A stretch of 64,000 bases of DNA from Luteibacter sp. Sphag1AF (GTDB lineage: Bacteria > Pseudomonadota > Gammaproteobacteria > Xanthomonadales > Rhodanobacteraceae): the NCBI RefSeq assembly GCF_014192715.1, contig NZ_JACHYH010000001.1, positions 1,178,001-1,242,000 on the forward strand. Reading direction: 5' to 3'. Below are positions 16,550 to 26,300 of the stretch, in pieces. Position 1 is the stretch's first letter; every line of letters begins with the position of its first letter. The position numbers were made by a program, and so were the translations under genes. The notes under the pieces were generated by a model that was not told the DNA's origin, ran no database searches, and was given only the letters and a program-made list of their open reading frames with translations.

Positions 16550-18187
16550 TCAGGCGGCGTTGTCGTTGATCTGCAACGCCACCGCCTCGGCCACGCGAAT
16601 GCCATCGACGGCCGCCGACAGAATGCCGCCTGCGTAGCCCGCGCCTTCGCCGGCCGGATACAGACCATGCGTGTTGAGGCTCTGGAAGCGCTGGTTTCGT
16701 TTGATGCGCAGCGGCGACGACGTGCGGGTTTCCACGGCGGTGAGGATCGCATCGTGCATCGCGTAACCTCGCACCTGGCGCTCAAACGCGGGCAACGCCT
16801 CGCGAATGGCGGCGATGGCGTAATCCGGAAGCGCGCTGGCCAGGTCACCCAGACGCACGCCCGGCTTGTACGAAGGCTGCACGTCGCCGAACGCCGTGGA
16901 CGGCTTGCCCGCGAGGAAGTCGCCGATCAGCTGCGCGGGCGCCTGATATTCACCACCACCCAGTTCGTAGGCACGCGATTCCCAATGGCGCTGCAAGGCG
17001 ATACCCGCCAGCGGGCTGCCACTGTTGTCGTACGGCGCGAAGTCAGCGGGGTCGATGCCGACCACGATGGCGGCATTGGCGTTGCGCTCGTTTCGCGAGT
17101 ACTGGCTCATGCCATTGGTGACCACGCGACCCGGCTCCGACGTGGCAGCCACGACGGTACCACCCGGACACATGCAGAAGCTGTAGACCGAGCGGCCGCC
17201 CTTGCCGTGATGCACCAGCTTGTAGTCGGCGGCGCCAAGAATGGGGTGCCCGGCCTGCGGGCCGAAGCGCGCCTTGTCGATCACCGACTGCGGATGCTCC
17301 ACGCGGAAGCCGATGGAGAATGGCTTCGCCTCCATGTAGACGCCGCGTCCGTGCAGCATTTCAAAGGTGTCGCGCGCGCTGTGACCGATAGCCAGCACCA
17401 CGTGATCGGCGCGGATTTCTTCGCCGCTGGCCAGAGTGACGCCACGCACGTGACGCTCGCCGGCCGCATCGGTTTCCACCAGCACGTCCTCCACGCGGCT
17501 GCTGAAACGGATTTCGCCGCCCTGCGACTCGATGGTCGCGCGCATGTTCTCCACCATCGTCACCAGACGGAAGGTGCCGATGTGCGGCTTGCTCACGTAC
17601 ATGATTTCTTCGGGCGCGCCGGCCTTCACGAATTCAACCAGTACCTTGCGGCCATGGTGCAGCGGATCGGAAATCTGGCTGTAGAGCTTGCCGTCGGAGA
17701 ACGTGCCTGCGCCGCCCTCGCCAAACTGCACGTTGGACTCGGGGTTGAGCTCGCGCTTGCGCCACAGGCCCCAGGTATCGACGGTGCGCTCGCGCACGGC
17801 CTTGCCCCGGTCAAGGATGATCGGGCGATAGCCCATCTGCGCCAGCAGCAGGCCGGCAAACAGGCCGCACGGACCCGTGCCGATCACCACGGGACGATGG
17901 GAAAGACCCGCCGGCGCCTGAGCCACAAAGTGGTAGCTGGTGTCCGGCGTGGGCTGCACGTGCTTGTCGTCGGCGTGACGGGCCAGCAGCCCGGACTCGT
18001 CGGCAACGTCCACATCCAGTGTGTAGATCAGCTTGATGGCGCCGCGCTTGCGCGCGTCGTAGCCCCGGCGAAACACCGTATAGCCCCGCAGCGCGGACGC
18101 GCCGATGCCAAGCCTGGCCAGAATCGCCTGGCCGATGGCGTCATCGTCGTGATCGAGCGGGAGCTGGATGTCGGTGAGTCGAAGCAT
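16550..18187 (-). CDS. FAD-dependent dehydrogenase of the COG2509 family
   Basis: A 545-residue soluble flavoprotein. A short N-terminal domain of about 95 residues precedes the dinucleotide-binding motif VVIGTGPCGLFAGLLLAQMG. Conserved family blocks follow: NVQFGEGGAGTFSDGKL, HIGTFRLVTMVENMR, LAIGHSARDTFEML, YSFCMCPGGTVVAA and the FAD-binding end LYPAGEGAGYAGGILSAAVDG. Proteins of this kind are widespread in bacteria as uncharacterised FAD-dependent dehydrogenases, and no substrate is established. The gene is 62 bases downstream of the aspartic-protease-like gene on the same strand. Confidence 0.88.
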   Translation of the reverse strand: MLRLTDIQLPLDHDDDAIGQAILARLGIGASALRGYTVFRRGYDARKRGAIKLIYTLDVDVADESGLLARHADDKHVQPTPDTSYHFVAQAPAGLSHRPVVIGTGPCGLFAGLLLAQMGYRPIILDRGKAVRERTVDTWGLWRKRELNPESNVQFGEGGAGTFSDGKLYSQISDPLHHGRKVLVEFVKAGAPEEIMYVSKPHIGTFRLVTMVENMRATIESQGGEIRFSSRVEDVLVETDAAGERHVRGVTLASGEEIRADHVVLAIGHSARDTFEMLHGRGVYMEAKPFSIGFRVEHPQSVIDKARFGPQAGHPILGAADYKLVHHGKGGRSVYSFCMCPGGTVVAATSEPGRVVTNGMSQYSRNERNANAAIVVGIDPADFAPYDNSGSPLAGIALQRHWESRAYELGGGEYQAPAQLIGDFLAGKPSTAFGDVQPSYKPGVRLGDLASALPDYAIAAIREALPAFERQVRGYAMHDAILTAVETRTSSPLRIKRNQRFQSLNTHGLYPAGEGAGYAGGILSAAVDGIRVAEAVALQINDNAA

Positions 18188-18251
18188 GGCGGGGGGACTT
18201 CAGAAGTGCGCGAAAGACGCATTTTCGCATGCCCTGCCCCGCCACGCCGAC

Positions 18252-19253
18252 TTATCGCCCTGTAGTGGGCTGGCAGCCGGAGGCGCAGCGAAACCACGCG
18301 GCGGCGTGGGCGTAGTCCAGCGTCAGGACAAAATGCCCAAACACGTTGCCGCCCATGGCGCCCTGGAGCGGGCGATCCACGTAATCATCCAGCGCGCGAA
18401 AGGCGCTGTCGGGACGCTCCGTGAACCATACCGGCCCGACGGTCCAGCCGGCGACGTTGACCTGCGGCACCTCGATCAGGCGCGTGCCATGGCCCAGCAG
18501 GTTGTCGCCATCGGTGACGATGCGCCACTCAGGATGCGCGGCGTGCCAGCGATCCAGCGTGCTCGTGATGACATAACTGGTGACCCCGACCCCACGCACC
18601 GTCGGCGTTCCCGACGCCTTCGCGCCGGCCGGCGTCGGGCGGGCTGTGGCGCCCGTATCCAGCAGCATGGGAATGACCTGCCCATCCACCCGCATGTCGA
18701 TGCGCACGAGCCCGGCCACATGGCCCGCGCCATTGCGTTGCAAACCCAGGTCCGCGCGATGGTTCGTGCTGGACTCTGTGGCTTTCCAGTGGACCGGTTC
18801 GCGCCACATCTTTTTGGCGGGATAGTCCAGCGTCCAGGTGAAACGGGGAAGATAACCCGCACCCAGAATGCCGTCCTCGCCGTCCACCAGGATGCCCTTG
18901 TCGAGCACGAACGCCGCCGCGCCGCAGGGCGTGCCTGCCACCAGCGGAATGCGGGCATCGCCGCCGAAGACGCCCGCGCCCGCGACGTTCATCGCTTCAT
19001 CGCCATGGCCGCAAGGCGACACGGCGAGCTGGTGCGCATCGGCTGCGTGGCGGTACAACGGGAACAGGCCGTTGCCACCGCCAGGTCCGCCCGTGTCGAC
19101 CAGCAGGCGCAGCGTGCGGCCATCGGGCAGCGTGGGCGTGACGTAGAAGTGGCCCGCTTCATACACGGCGGGCATGAGCGTGCGTTCGTCCGCGTGTGCC
19201 ATGCCGGCAACAGGCGCCAGAACGGCGAGGAGCAACCCCGCCGCCTGCTTCAT
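18252..19253 (-). CDS. Exported protein with two retropepsin-like Asp-Thr-Gly motifs
   Basis: A 333-residue protein with a signal peptide (1-20, ending AGMAHA). Two aspartic-protease-type motifs sit in one chain: LLVDTGG (D53-T54-G55) and MLLDTGA (D199-T200-G201), each followed by beta-rich sequence; GILGAGYL and GNVFGHFVLTLDY resemble the flap or dimer parts of retropepsin-like domains. It may be a periplasmic aspartyl peptidase, but many such homologues have no shown activity. ATG 19253 has GGATGG upstream; ATG 19265, 4 bases after the previous stop, is also possible. It is likely cotranscribed with the TonB-like gene upstream. Confidence 0.7.
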   Translation of the reverse strand: MKQAAGLLLAVLAPVAGMAHADERTLMPAVYEAGHFYVTPTLPDGRTLRLLVDTGGPGGGNGLFPLYRHAADAHQLAVSPCGHGDEAMNVAGAGVFGGDARIPLVAGTPCGAAAFVLDKGILVDGEDGILGAGYLPRFTWTLDYPAKKMWREPVHWKATESSTNHRADLGLQRNGAGHVAGLVRIDMRVDGQVIPMLLDTGATARPTPAGAKASGTPTVRGVGVTSYVITSTLDRWHAAHPEWRIVTDGDNLLGHGTRLIEVPQVNVAGWTVGPVWFTERPDSAFRALDDYVDRPLQGAMGGNVFGHFVLTLDYAHAAAWFRCASGCQPTTGR

Positions 19254-19269
19254 GTGCTGTGCCATCCGG

Positions 19270-20133
19270 TCAGGAGTGATCGGTCGGCGTGAGCAGGGTC
19301 AGGCCGCTACCCACCAGGTACAGGCCGCCTTCGGGCAGTGCATCCGCTGCGCCCGCACTTTCGTCTTTCGCCTTCGGCACAGCATCCAGCCAGGCGATGT
19401 GCTCCTTCGGACCCGGAACATAGGCTTCCCACTGGCCGTAACCGGCCTGCTTCGCGACACCGTCCTGGTTGAGACGGAACAGGATAGGGACGCGCACGAC
19501 CCACGAGTCGTCGCTGATGTGCGAACCGGTCGTGGGCAGCGCAAACGTCCACTTGCGGGCAGCGGCCACCGAGGCGGTGGCGAACATGCGGCGCAACGCG
19601 CGCATGTCTGGCTCGGCTGCCACCGCTTCCAGGTTGATCTGCTCGGCGTCCACATTCATGACGTGGCCATCCCGGCCCACGCGCAGCAGCAGATATACGG
19701 CCGCAGGAACGCGCGCGCGCACGGCAAGCTCCGGGTACGTCGGCGGCTTGTGATCAACGTAGGTGACCGAATCGCTGGGCGTGCCTTCGCCAAAGTTGGC
19801 ACCCTTCACGCGAGCCACATAGGTGCCATCGCCGTTCGGCGAGGCGACCACGCGCAGGCTCATGGTTGCGTGTGCGTTCACCGGCTTGCCGTCCAGCAGC
19901 ACCGGCTTGAAACGCCACTGCGCCGCGCTGCGCTGAATCAGCGAGACCACGTCGGCGGGAATCTTTTCCGGCTGGTCGACTACGTACTTCGTGACGGCGC
20001 CTTCGGGCGACACATCCACGGAGCCGGTAACGACCATGCTGGCTTCAATCTGCTTTCTCACCGCCGCCGGCCCCCCGGCGATAGCCAGTCCCGCTACCAG
20101 AAACGCGCCCATCCCCACCGCAAAACGTGTCAT
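19270..20133 (-). CDS. Exported protein with TonB C-terminal-like domain
   Basis: A 287-residue protein with an N-terminal signal or anchor (MTRFAVGMGAFLVAGLAIAGG). The region about 155-225 (YPELAVRARVPAAVYLLLRVGRDGHV, then AARKWTFALP) matches the TonB C-terminal fold: a proline-tyrosine entry, a basic hydrophobic strand and a final RxWxF helix-strand. The proline-rich spacer of true TonB is missing, so it is not a classical energy transducer. AAGGA lies 8 bases before ATG 20133. It may form a unit with the aspartic-protease-like gene, 16 bases downstream. Confidence 0.7.
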   Translation of the reverse strand: MTRFAVGMGAFLVAGLAIAGGPAAVRKQIEASMVVTGSVDVSPEGAVTKYVVDQPEKIPADVVSLIQRSAAQWRFKPVLLDGKPVNAHATMSLRVVASPNGDGTYVARVKGANFGEGTPSDSVTYVDHKPPTYPELAVRARVPAAVYLLLRVGRDGHVMNVDAEQINLEAVAAEPDMRALRRMFATASVAAARKWTFALPTTGSHISDDSWVVRVPILFRLNQDGVAKQAGYGQWEAYVPGPKEHIAWLDAVPKAKDESAGAADALPEGGLYLVGSGLTLLTPTDHS

Positions 20134-20198
20134 GCCGGCATTCCTTGTGATGAATGCCAAGTATGACGTGCGCACGAAGGGCAACGTCAAGTGCATGG

Positions 20199-20729
20199 TC
20201 AATAGCGAATGGATGCCCAGCGCTCGCCACGCGTGATGCATTCCAGTCGCTCACCGCGTCCGCGCACCCACTCGGGCACAAGAAACAATGTGTTGCGAAA
20301 GTCGGGCGTCGACAGCGAATAAAGATTGGCCGTCGCGTCAAAGGCGAAGCCTGCATGTATATCGAGCAACGATGGCAACTGAAACGTGCCGCAGCGGTAG
20401 GTGTTTTCGGTCCACACGTACACCGGCGACGATTCCACTTCGTACAGCCGTCCGATAAATCGTGCGAATCGGGAATGCAGACGTTCGTCAAACGGGATGT
20501 TGCATGCCATGTGTTCCTGGCGCGGCGGATGCAGCAGACACCGGCGCATCCGCTGCGCATCTTCAAGCGAACCCACTTCTTCCTCGGACACGGTACGTCC
20601 GGCAATGGCTGCCAGTTCAATCAGGTAGTACGGCAAATGAAATGCCCGCGTGCGCAACTCACCGGGGGACGGGGAGTACGGGGCGGCGTGGCGACGCAGT
20701 GACGTTCGCTCCGCACGGTTGTGATCCAT
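20199..20729 (-). CDS. Hypothetical soluble protein
   Basis: A 176-residue protein I do not recognise. It has no signal peptide or membrane helix; it is rich in Arg, aromatic residues and His, with a predicted alpha/beta C-terminal part (LFLVPEWVRGRGERLECI). ATG 20729 is chosen because AGGAG lies 9 bases upstream and the longer frame from 20837 has no such site. It lies between the TonB-like gene and pbpC, with gaps of 65 and 179 bases. The codon pattern looks like that of its neighbours. The gap 20730-20908 shows nothing I can name. Confidence 0.6.
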   Translation of the reverse strand: MDHNRAERTSLRRHAAPYSPSPGELRTRAFHLPYYLIELAAIAGRTVSEEEVGSLEDAQRMRRCLLHPPRQEHMACNIPFDERLHSRFARFIGRLYEVESSPVYVWTENTYRCGTFQLPSLLDIHAGFAFDATANLYSLSTPDFRNTLFLVPEWVRGRGERLECITRGERWASIRY

Positions 20730-20908
20730 CACCTGTTGCTCCTGAATGGCGGTGCGTGAAGGGGCGCCGGAAGCGCGACCGCCCCAGACGTTAGTCACGT
20801 TTGAGCCACGTGTCAAAGTACATGTTTCGATTGGCATTTTCGTACCAAGCGCTATCAGACGAGTCTGAAAATAACGGCCAATCCCTGCCCGCCATCACAC
20901 CAGAATGC

Positions 20909-23290
20909 CTACAGGTCCGCAGAAATCGACAACGGCCTGGAATCGCTGCGCCCACGGTCATCCACCACACGCACCACAAATTTGCCGGTGCGTTCCGGTT
21001 GCCACATCAACGTCTGGCCAGCGGGTGTGCTGCCGAGGTACGCATCGTCAACAAACCAGTAGAGCTGGCGGCTGCTTGCATCGGTGGTAGCTGTGAATGC
21101 GATGCGCTGCTCGCCGATGCGCGATGCACGCATCGTGTAAGTGCTGCCGCGCAACGGGGAAGTGATGCGCGGCGGATCGCCCACCGCCACTGCCCCGCCC
21201 TGGCAATCGGGCAACGCGGGAGGCGTGCGGCGCGCCATGCCAGCCTGCGCGAATACGCGTTGCAGATCGGACGGCCAGTATTCGTAGACCTCGGTGCGCG
21301 TGTGTTCCGGATCAAAAGGCGGGCACGCCGGTTTGCCCGTTGCGATGTCGACAATCACCGGGCGATGCACGGTGCTGACCTTGATCGGCGACTTGCCCGG
21401 GATGAACCACGTGGTGCCAAGCTGCGGGCACCACGCGTTTGGCAGATCGCCACTGGCGAGGCATATCGACACGCGCCGCACATTGGCCGGATTGCGGCGT
21501 ACCGGTTCGGCAAGGCCCGGCCGCTCGGCGCGCAGCGCGTCAGCGATGCGGAAGAACAGAGGCGCGGCTGCATCCACACCGACAAACGCGGGGTTGCCGG
21601 TGCCATCGAAGTTGCCGATCCACACCACCAGCACATAGGGGCCAAAGCTTCCCGCCGTCCATGCGTCACGGAAGCTCCATGACGTGCCGGTTTTCCAGTA
21701 GACCGGCATGCGCGACGGTTGCGCAGCCACGGCATCATCTGGCCTCGGGTTCTGGCGCAGCATGTCCATGGTCATGAAGCTGGCCTCGTCGCTCAGCATG
21801 CGCGTGCCCGCGGTCTGCGGATCACTGGCCAGCGTGCGCAACGGCTTCAGGTTGCCGCGATTGGCCAGCATCGCGTAAAGGCCACCCAGTTCCTGCATGG
21901 TGACTTCACCGCCGCCCAGCACCAGCGCCAGGCCGTAATGCTGCTCGCCCGCCATGCGGCTGACGCCGGCGTCGTGCAGGAACTGATACAGGTTCGGGCT
22001 GGCCAGACGCGATGCCACATATACCGCCGGAATGTTCCGGCTGCGGATCAGCGCCTGGGTGGCCGTGATGGGGCCGAGGAAATGACCGTCGAAGTTTTCC
22101 GGCGAGTACGGCCCGAACGACGTCGGCACGTCGCGCAGCACCGTCTGCGGATGCAACACGCCCTGATCGAAACCCAGTGCATAAATGAAGGGCTTCAGCG
22201 TGGAACCGGGCGAACGCTTTGCCTGCGTGCCGTTGACCTGGCCGGCAATGGACGAATCGAAATAATCCGCCGAACCGACCATCGCCTTGATGCCCATGTC
22301 GCGCGTATCGATCAGCAAGGCGGCGGCATTGCGGATGCCGCGATCACCTGCGTGCGCGATGTACTGATGCACCTGGCGCTCAAGGCTGTGTTGAAGGCGC
22401 AGATCGAGCGTGGTGGTCACGCGCATGTCGCCGCCGCCTTCCAGGCGGCGCGCGGCCAGGATCTGCTCCACAAAATGCGGCGCTTCAAACGGCAGTCGCG
22501 ACAGGGGCCGCAGGCGCAGCGGGAGATCGAACAGGGGTCGGGCCGACGCATCGGCCGGGTGACGTGCAATCCAGCGCTCGAACAACCGGTTGCGCGACGC
22601 AGCCAGCCATGGCCCAATCACCGCGTCACCGGCATCGCTGTCGCTTTGCAGGCGACGGGACGGGTCCTGCGGGATCACGGCCAGCGTCAACGCTTCGGGC
22701 AGGCTCAGCCGACCGGGCGCCTTGCCGAAGTAGGCGAGACTCGCCGCGCCCACACCTTCCACGTTCCGGCCGTACGGCGCCGCGTTGAGGTAAGCCTCCA
22801 GGATGTCGTGCTTGGAATAGCGCAGCTCCAGTTCCATGGCGCGCGCCATCTGCCGAAGCTTGCCGCCGGGTGTTCGCGTGTCCAGCTTCCACAGCAGGCG
22901 TGCGAGCTGCATCGTGATGGTGGAGCCACCCTGTGGATGACCTCCACGGACATAGGTGACCCACGCACCGCGCATCAGGCCGTAGGGATTGAAACCGGGA
23001 TGCCAGCGGAACCAGCGATCTTCATGCAGCAGTACACCTTCGGTCACGGCGGGCGAGATGTCCTCCAGCGGCACCCACAGGCGATAGCGCTGATCGGACG
23101 CCAGCGTAAGGCGCAGCAGGCGACCATCCGCATCGTAGACCGCCGTGGACGACGGCAGCCACGCGCGAAGCGGCTCGTGCGGCCACAGGCGCATCGCCAG
23201 CGGCACGGCCGCCACAAGCAGCAATGCCACCAGTGCGTTGTGCCAGCGGATGCGCGCGATGCGCGCAAGAATGAGGCGGGGCGACTTCAT
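20909..23290 (-). CDS. pbpC: Penicillin-binding protein 1C (transglycosylase/transpeptidase)
   Basis: A 793-residue bifunctional class A PBP anchored by an N-terminal helix (about 18-34). The glycosyltransferase 51 domain has the EDRWF block and QGGSTITMQLARLL. The transpeptidase domain has catalytic Ser at about residue 363 in SPGSTLKP, an SRN-type motif (RSRNIPAVYVA) and KTGTSWSFRDAW. A PBP1C-specific C-terminal domain ends the chain. It follows the alpha-2-macroglobulin gene on the same strand by 50 bases, as in E. coli yfhM-pbpC; together they are thought to repair peptidoglycan where a protease-trapping macroglobulin guards the periplasm. Confidence 0.95.
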   Translation of the reverse strand: MKSPRLILARIARIRWHNALVALLLVAAVPLAMRLWPHEPLRAWLPSSTAVYDADGRLLRLTLASDQRYRLWVPLEDISPAVTEGVLLHEDRWFRWHPGFNPYGLMRGAWVTYVRGGHPQGGSTITMQLARLLWKLDTRTPGGKLRQMARAMELELRYSKHDILEAYLNAAPYGRNVEGVGAASLAYFGKAPGRLSLPEALTLAVIPQDPSRRLQSDSDAGDAVIGPWLAASRNRLFERWIARHPADASARPLFDLPLRLRPLSRLPFEAPHFVEQILAARRLEGGGDMRVTTTLDLRLQHSLERQVHQYIAHAGDRGIRNAAALLIDTRDMGIKAMVGSADYFDSSIAGQVNGTQAKRSPGSTLKPFIYALGFDQGVLHPQTVLRDVPTSFGPYSPENFDGHFLGPITATQALIRSRNIPAVYVASRLASPNLYQFLHDAGVSRMAGEQHYGLALVLGGGEVTMQELGGLYAMLANRGNLKPLRTLASDPQTAGTRMLSDEASFMTMDMLRQNPRPDDAVAAQPSRMPVYWKTGTSWSFRDAWTAGSFGPYVLVVWIGNFDGTGNPAFVGVDAAAPLFFRIADALRAERPGLAEPVRRNPANVRRVSICLASGDLPNAWCPQLGTTWFIPGKSPIKVSTVHRPVIVDIATGKPACPPFDPEHTRTEVYEYWPSDLQRVFAQAGMARRTPPALPDCQGGAVAVGDPPRITSPLRGSTYTMRASRIGEQRIAFTATTDASSRQLYWFVDDAYLGSTPAGQTLMWQPERTGKFVVRVVDDRGRSDSRPLSISADL

Positions 23291-23307
23291 GAGAAACGCT
23301 CAGGAGA

Positions 23308-23331
23308 CGCGCCACCCACCGGGGTGGCGCG
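23308..23331 (-). terminator. Hairpin inside the macroglobulin-pbpC unit
   Basis: CGCGCCACCC and GGGTGGCGCG form a perfect 10-base-pair stem with loop ACCG between the macroglobulin stop and the pbpC start. No T-run follows on the minus strand. It may attenuate pbpC or protect the long upstream mRNA from decay. Confidence 0.5.
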
Positions 23332-23340
23332 CCTTCGGCA

Positions 23341-26300
23341 TCACTTCTTCCGTTCGACGTTCATGTACGTGCCACCCACGGAACGCGCCTGCACCTGGCG
23401 GTCGTAGAGCGCTTCACCGAAGGCCGGCGGAATGATGAACTTGCCCGCGTTGGTAGCCTTGATGCGATACACGAACTCCTGCACGTTGCTGTTCGCCACG
23501 CCGTAGATGACCACGCGATCCTCGCGGATGTCGGCGTACTCCAGCGCCCACGACGAGCCCGGCTGGCCGATCGGCGAACGCCAGGTCGGCGTCGGTGCCG
23601 GAGCACCATCGTCTTCGGATTCTGATGCGCCTTCTGAATCGTCCGGACTGGACGCGTCCGCCGTGGAGCTGTCGTCGGCCACCGGGGGCGGATTGATCAC
23701 CGGCTCGAAGCCGCCGGGCAGAAGATCGGTGATGGCGACACTCTGCGACGCGTTGTCCGTGGTGCGGATGCGCACGTGCACGTCGATCTCCTGACCCACG
23801 GTGACCGTGCCCAGCGACTTGCCGTTGGTGTCGGTGTAGTCGCGGGTCACTTCCAGGCCCTGCTTCAGCGCCGTCATGGGTGCCTTGCGGTCGTAGCCGC
23901 TCTGCGCCACGCCATACCACGCGGTGTTGGCCGAATCGTTGACCAGTCGCAAACGTGCAGCCGATGGCGACCAGTGGCCTTGCTGCGTCACGCCTGCGGC
24001 CGAGCCGATGGCTTTCAGCGCGCCATTGGCCGCCACTTCGTTGATGGCCAGCTGGTTGACATCATCAGCCGCCTGGGAAGCCCATGCATCAAGCGCCAGG
24101 ATCAGCATGCCGGAGGACAGCGTGTTGTAGTGACCCTTGCCCAGCGGGCCCACGAGGTTCTGCACAACCTGCGGCGGCAGGCTCTTCGCACGCTCGGGGA
24201 AATGCCTGGCCAGGATGTACAGCGTGGTGGCATCGCGGATCACCGGATCGTAGTAGCGCGCGTAGTTGTACGGCTCATCGCTGTTGGTACGCACGAGCTG
24301 CTTCTGCAAATCGGCAATCAGCGCATTGGCCTGCTGATCCTGATGCAGCAGCTTGAACGATGCGGCAAGCCACGCGGCCGCCAGATCGCCGTGCCATGCC
24401 TTGGGCAACACTTCGTCCAGGCGGCGCTGCACGGAGGCCAGGTCGTTGGTGGTAACGTTGCCCTGGCGGGTCAGCAGATAAATGGCGTATGCGCGTTCGC
24501 GCAGCGAATCGAGCGTGTTGCCGCTGTCGTCTGCCGCAATCTGGCGGAGGGCGCCGTTGGCCGATTCCAGCATGTCCTGCGGAACGGCCACGCCGCGCTC
24601 ACGCGCTTCGATCAGGTAGTGCGTGGCGTAGTCGGTCACGAACGCATCAGTGTCCGGCGTGGCAACCCACAGGCCAAAACCGCCCTGCCCGTTCTGGCGT
24701 CCGTGCAACGTGTCGAACAACGCCGCCACCGGATCGGTTACCGGGGTGCCGTCTGCGGTGAGCGCCGGATTGATGTGGCCGAACTCCGGCCGCTTGCCAA
24801 GAATCAGCGCCGGCATGGCCGCCGACACGACCTGCTCCGTGCAGTAATGCTGGAAGTCGACCAGGTACGCTGCCAGACCGCGCGCCAGCACCACCGGAAC
24901 AGTGGAGAGGGAGACGTCACGGCGTGCATACGCGTCGTACATCGAGCGTACATCCGTCACATCCGCCTTGCCGTGCGCGTCCACCTTGCCGAAGCTCATC
25001 TGCGACATGTACGGCGACGCAGGGCGAACCGACAGGTCCACGCTCTGCTTCGCCGACTTGTCGCCGTAGCTGGCGGTAAAGGTGAAGTTGCCCGAACCCA
25101 GCGTGTCGGTGGCGCGTACGCGGAAGATGGCCACACCTTCGCGCATTTCGCCGAGGCTTAGCTTCTGGCTGGCATCGCCCACGACCTGAAGCTGAGGGCC
25201 GGTCTTCAACTGCACGCTGACCGGCACTTCCTTGCCGCCCAGACCCGTAAGGTTGTTGGCCACGCCCACGCTGACTTCCACTTCGTCGCCCGGCGCCACC
25301 GTGGTGGGCACGTTGGGCGAAAGCACGAAGTCGCCTCGCACGGTGGTGGAACCTTCAAACGTGCCGATCTTGTCCGGCGACACGCTGATGGCCATCACGC
25401 GCAGCTTGCCGTTGAAGTAATCGGGCACGCGATAACTCAGGTCCTTGCTGCCATCCACGTCCACGATGCCCGACCAGTAGGCCACGGGCTTGTCACGCTT
25501 GCGCTTGAACGGGTTGAGCTGGCGGCCGATGCCACCGTCCGCATCGCCGCCGGGCGCTGCCATGGACATCACCTTTTCGATGTCCGGAATGATGAGGTCA
25601 AGAATCTGCGACGTACCCACTTCCAGCATGCGCTTGCGGAAGAAGAAGTCGAGCGGATCGCCCAGTTTGTAGCGCGCGACCTGAAGAATGCCTTCGTCAA
25701 TCGCGAACACCACCATGCGCGTGGGCGTCGGCGCGGTGACATGGAAGGTGACTTCCTCGCCCGGCTTCACGAGCGCGGGCGATTCCACGTTGATGGCGTT
25801 GCGACGTGCATCGCGGTTGACCGAGAACGGCACCACACCGAAGCTCAACGGACTCATGAAGATTTCATCCGACGACGGATCGCGGATGTACTGCACGTTG
25901 ATGTAACCGTTGCCTTCAAAGCCGGCGGGCACGGTGATGTGCTGCACGCTGCTGGTGGAGTCGGCATGGAACCATGCATGCGCGTACACCTTGTCGCGCT
26001 CGATGGTAATGAGGCCACTGCCCGCGTACGGCGCGCGGATGGCGATATCGACCGCTTCACCCGGCGCATAGTCCTTTTTCGACAGCGTGAGCTGAAGCTC
26101 GGCATTGCGTTCCAGCGAACGCGACACGTTGCCTTCGCCGGCCACCGAATACGCGACGCGATTCACTTCCTTGCCGTCGCCATTCTTCACCACCAGCGCG
26201 AAGTTGCCGGGCTTGTCGGTGGGTAGCGTCACATCCAGACCCGCTGCCGGAATGGTCAGCGCGCTTTCGCTTACCGTGGTTTCGCGGGCCTTGGATTCGT

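Noticed and set aside
20847-20870. Hairpin CAGAC-N2-GTCTG as a terminator for pbpC
   Set aside because: Only five base pairs, a 2-base loop and no T-tract; too weak to call.
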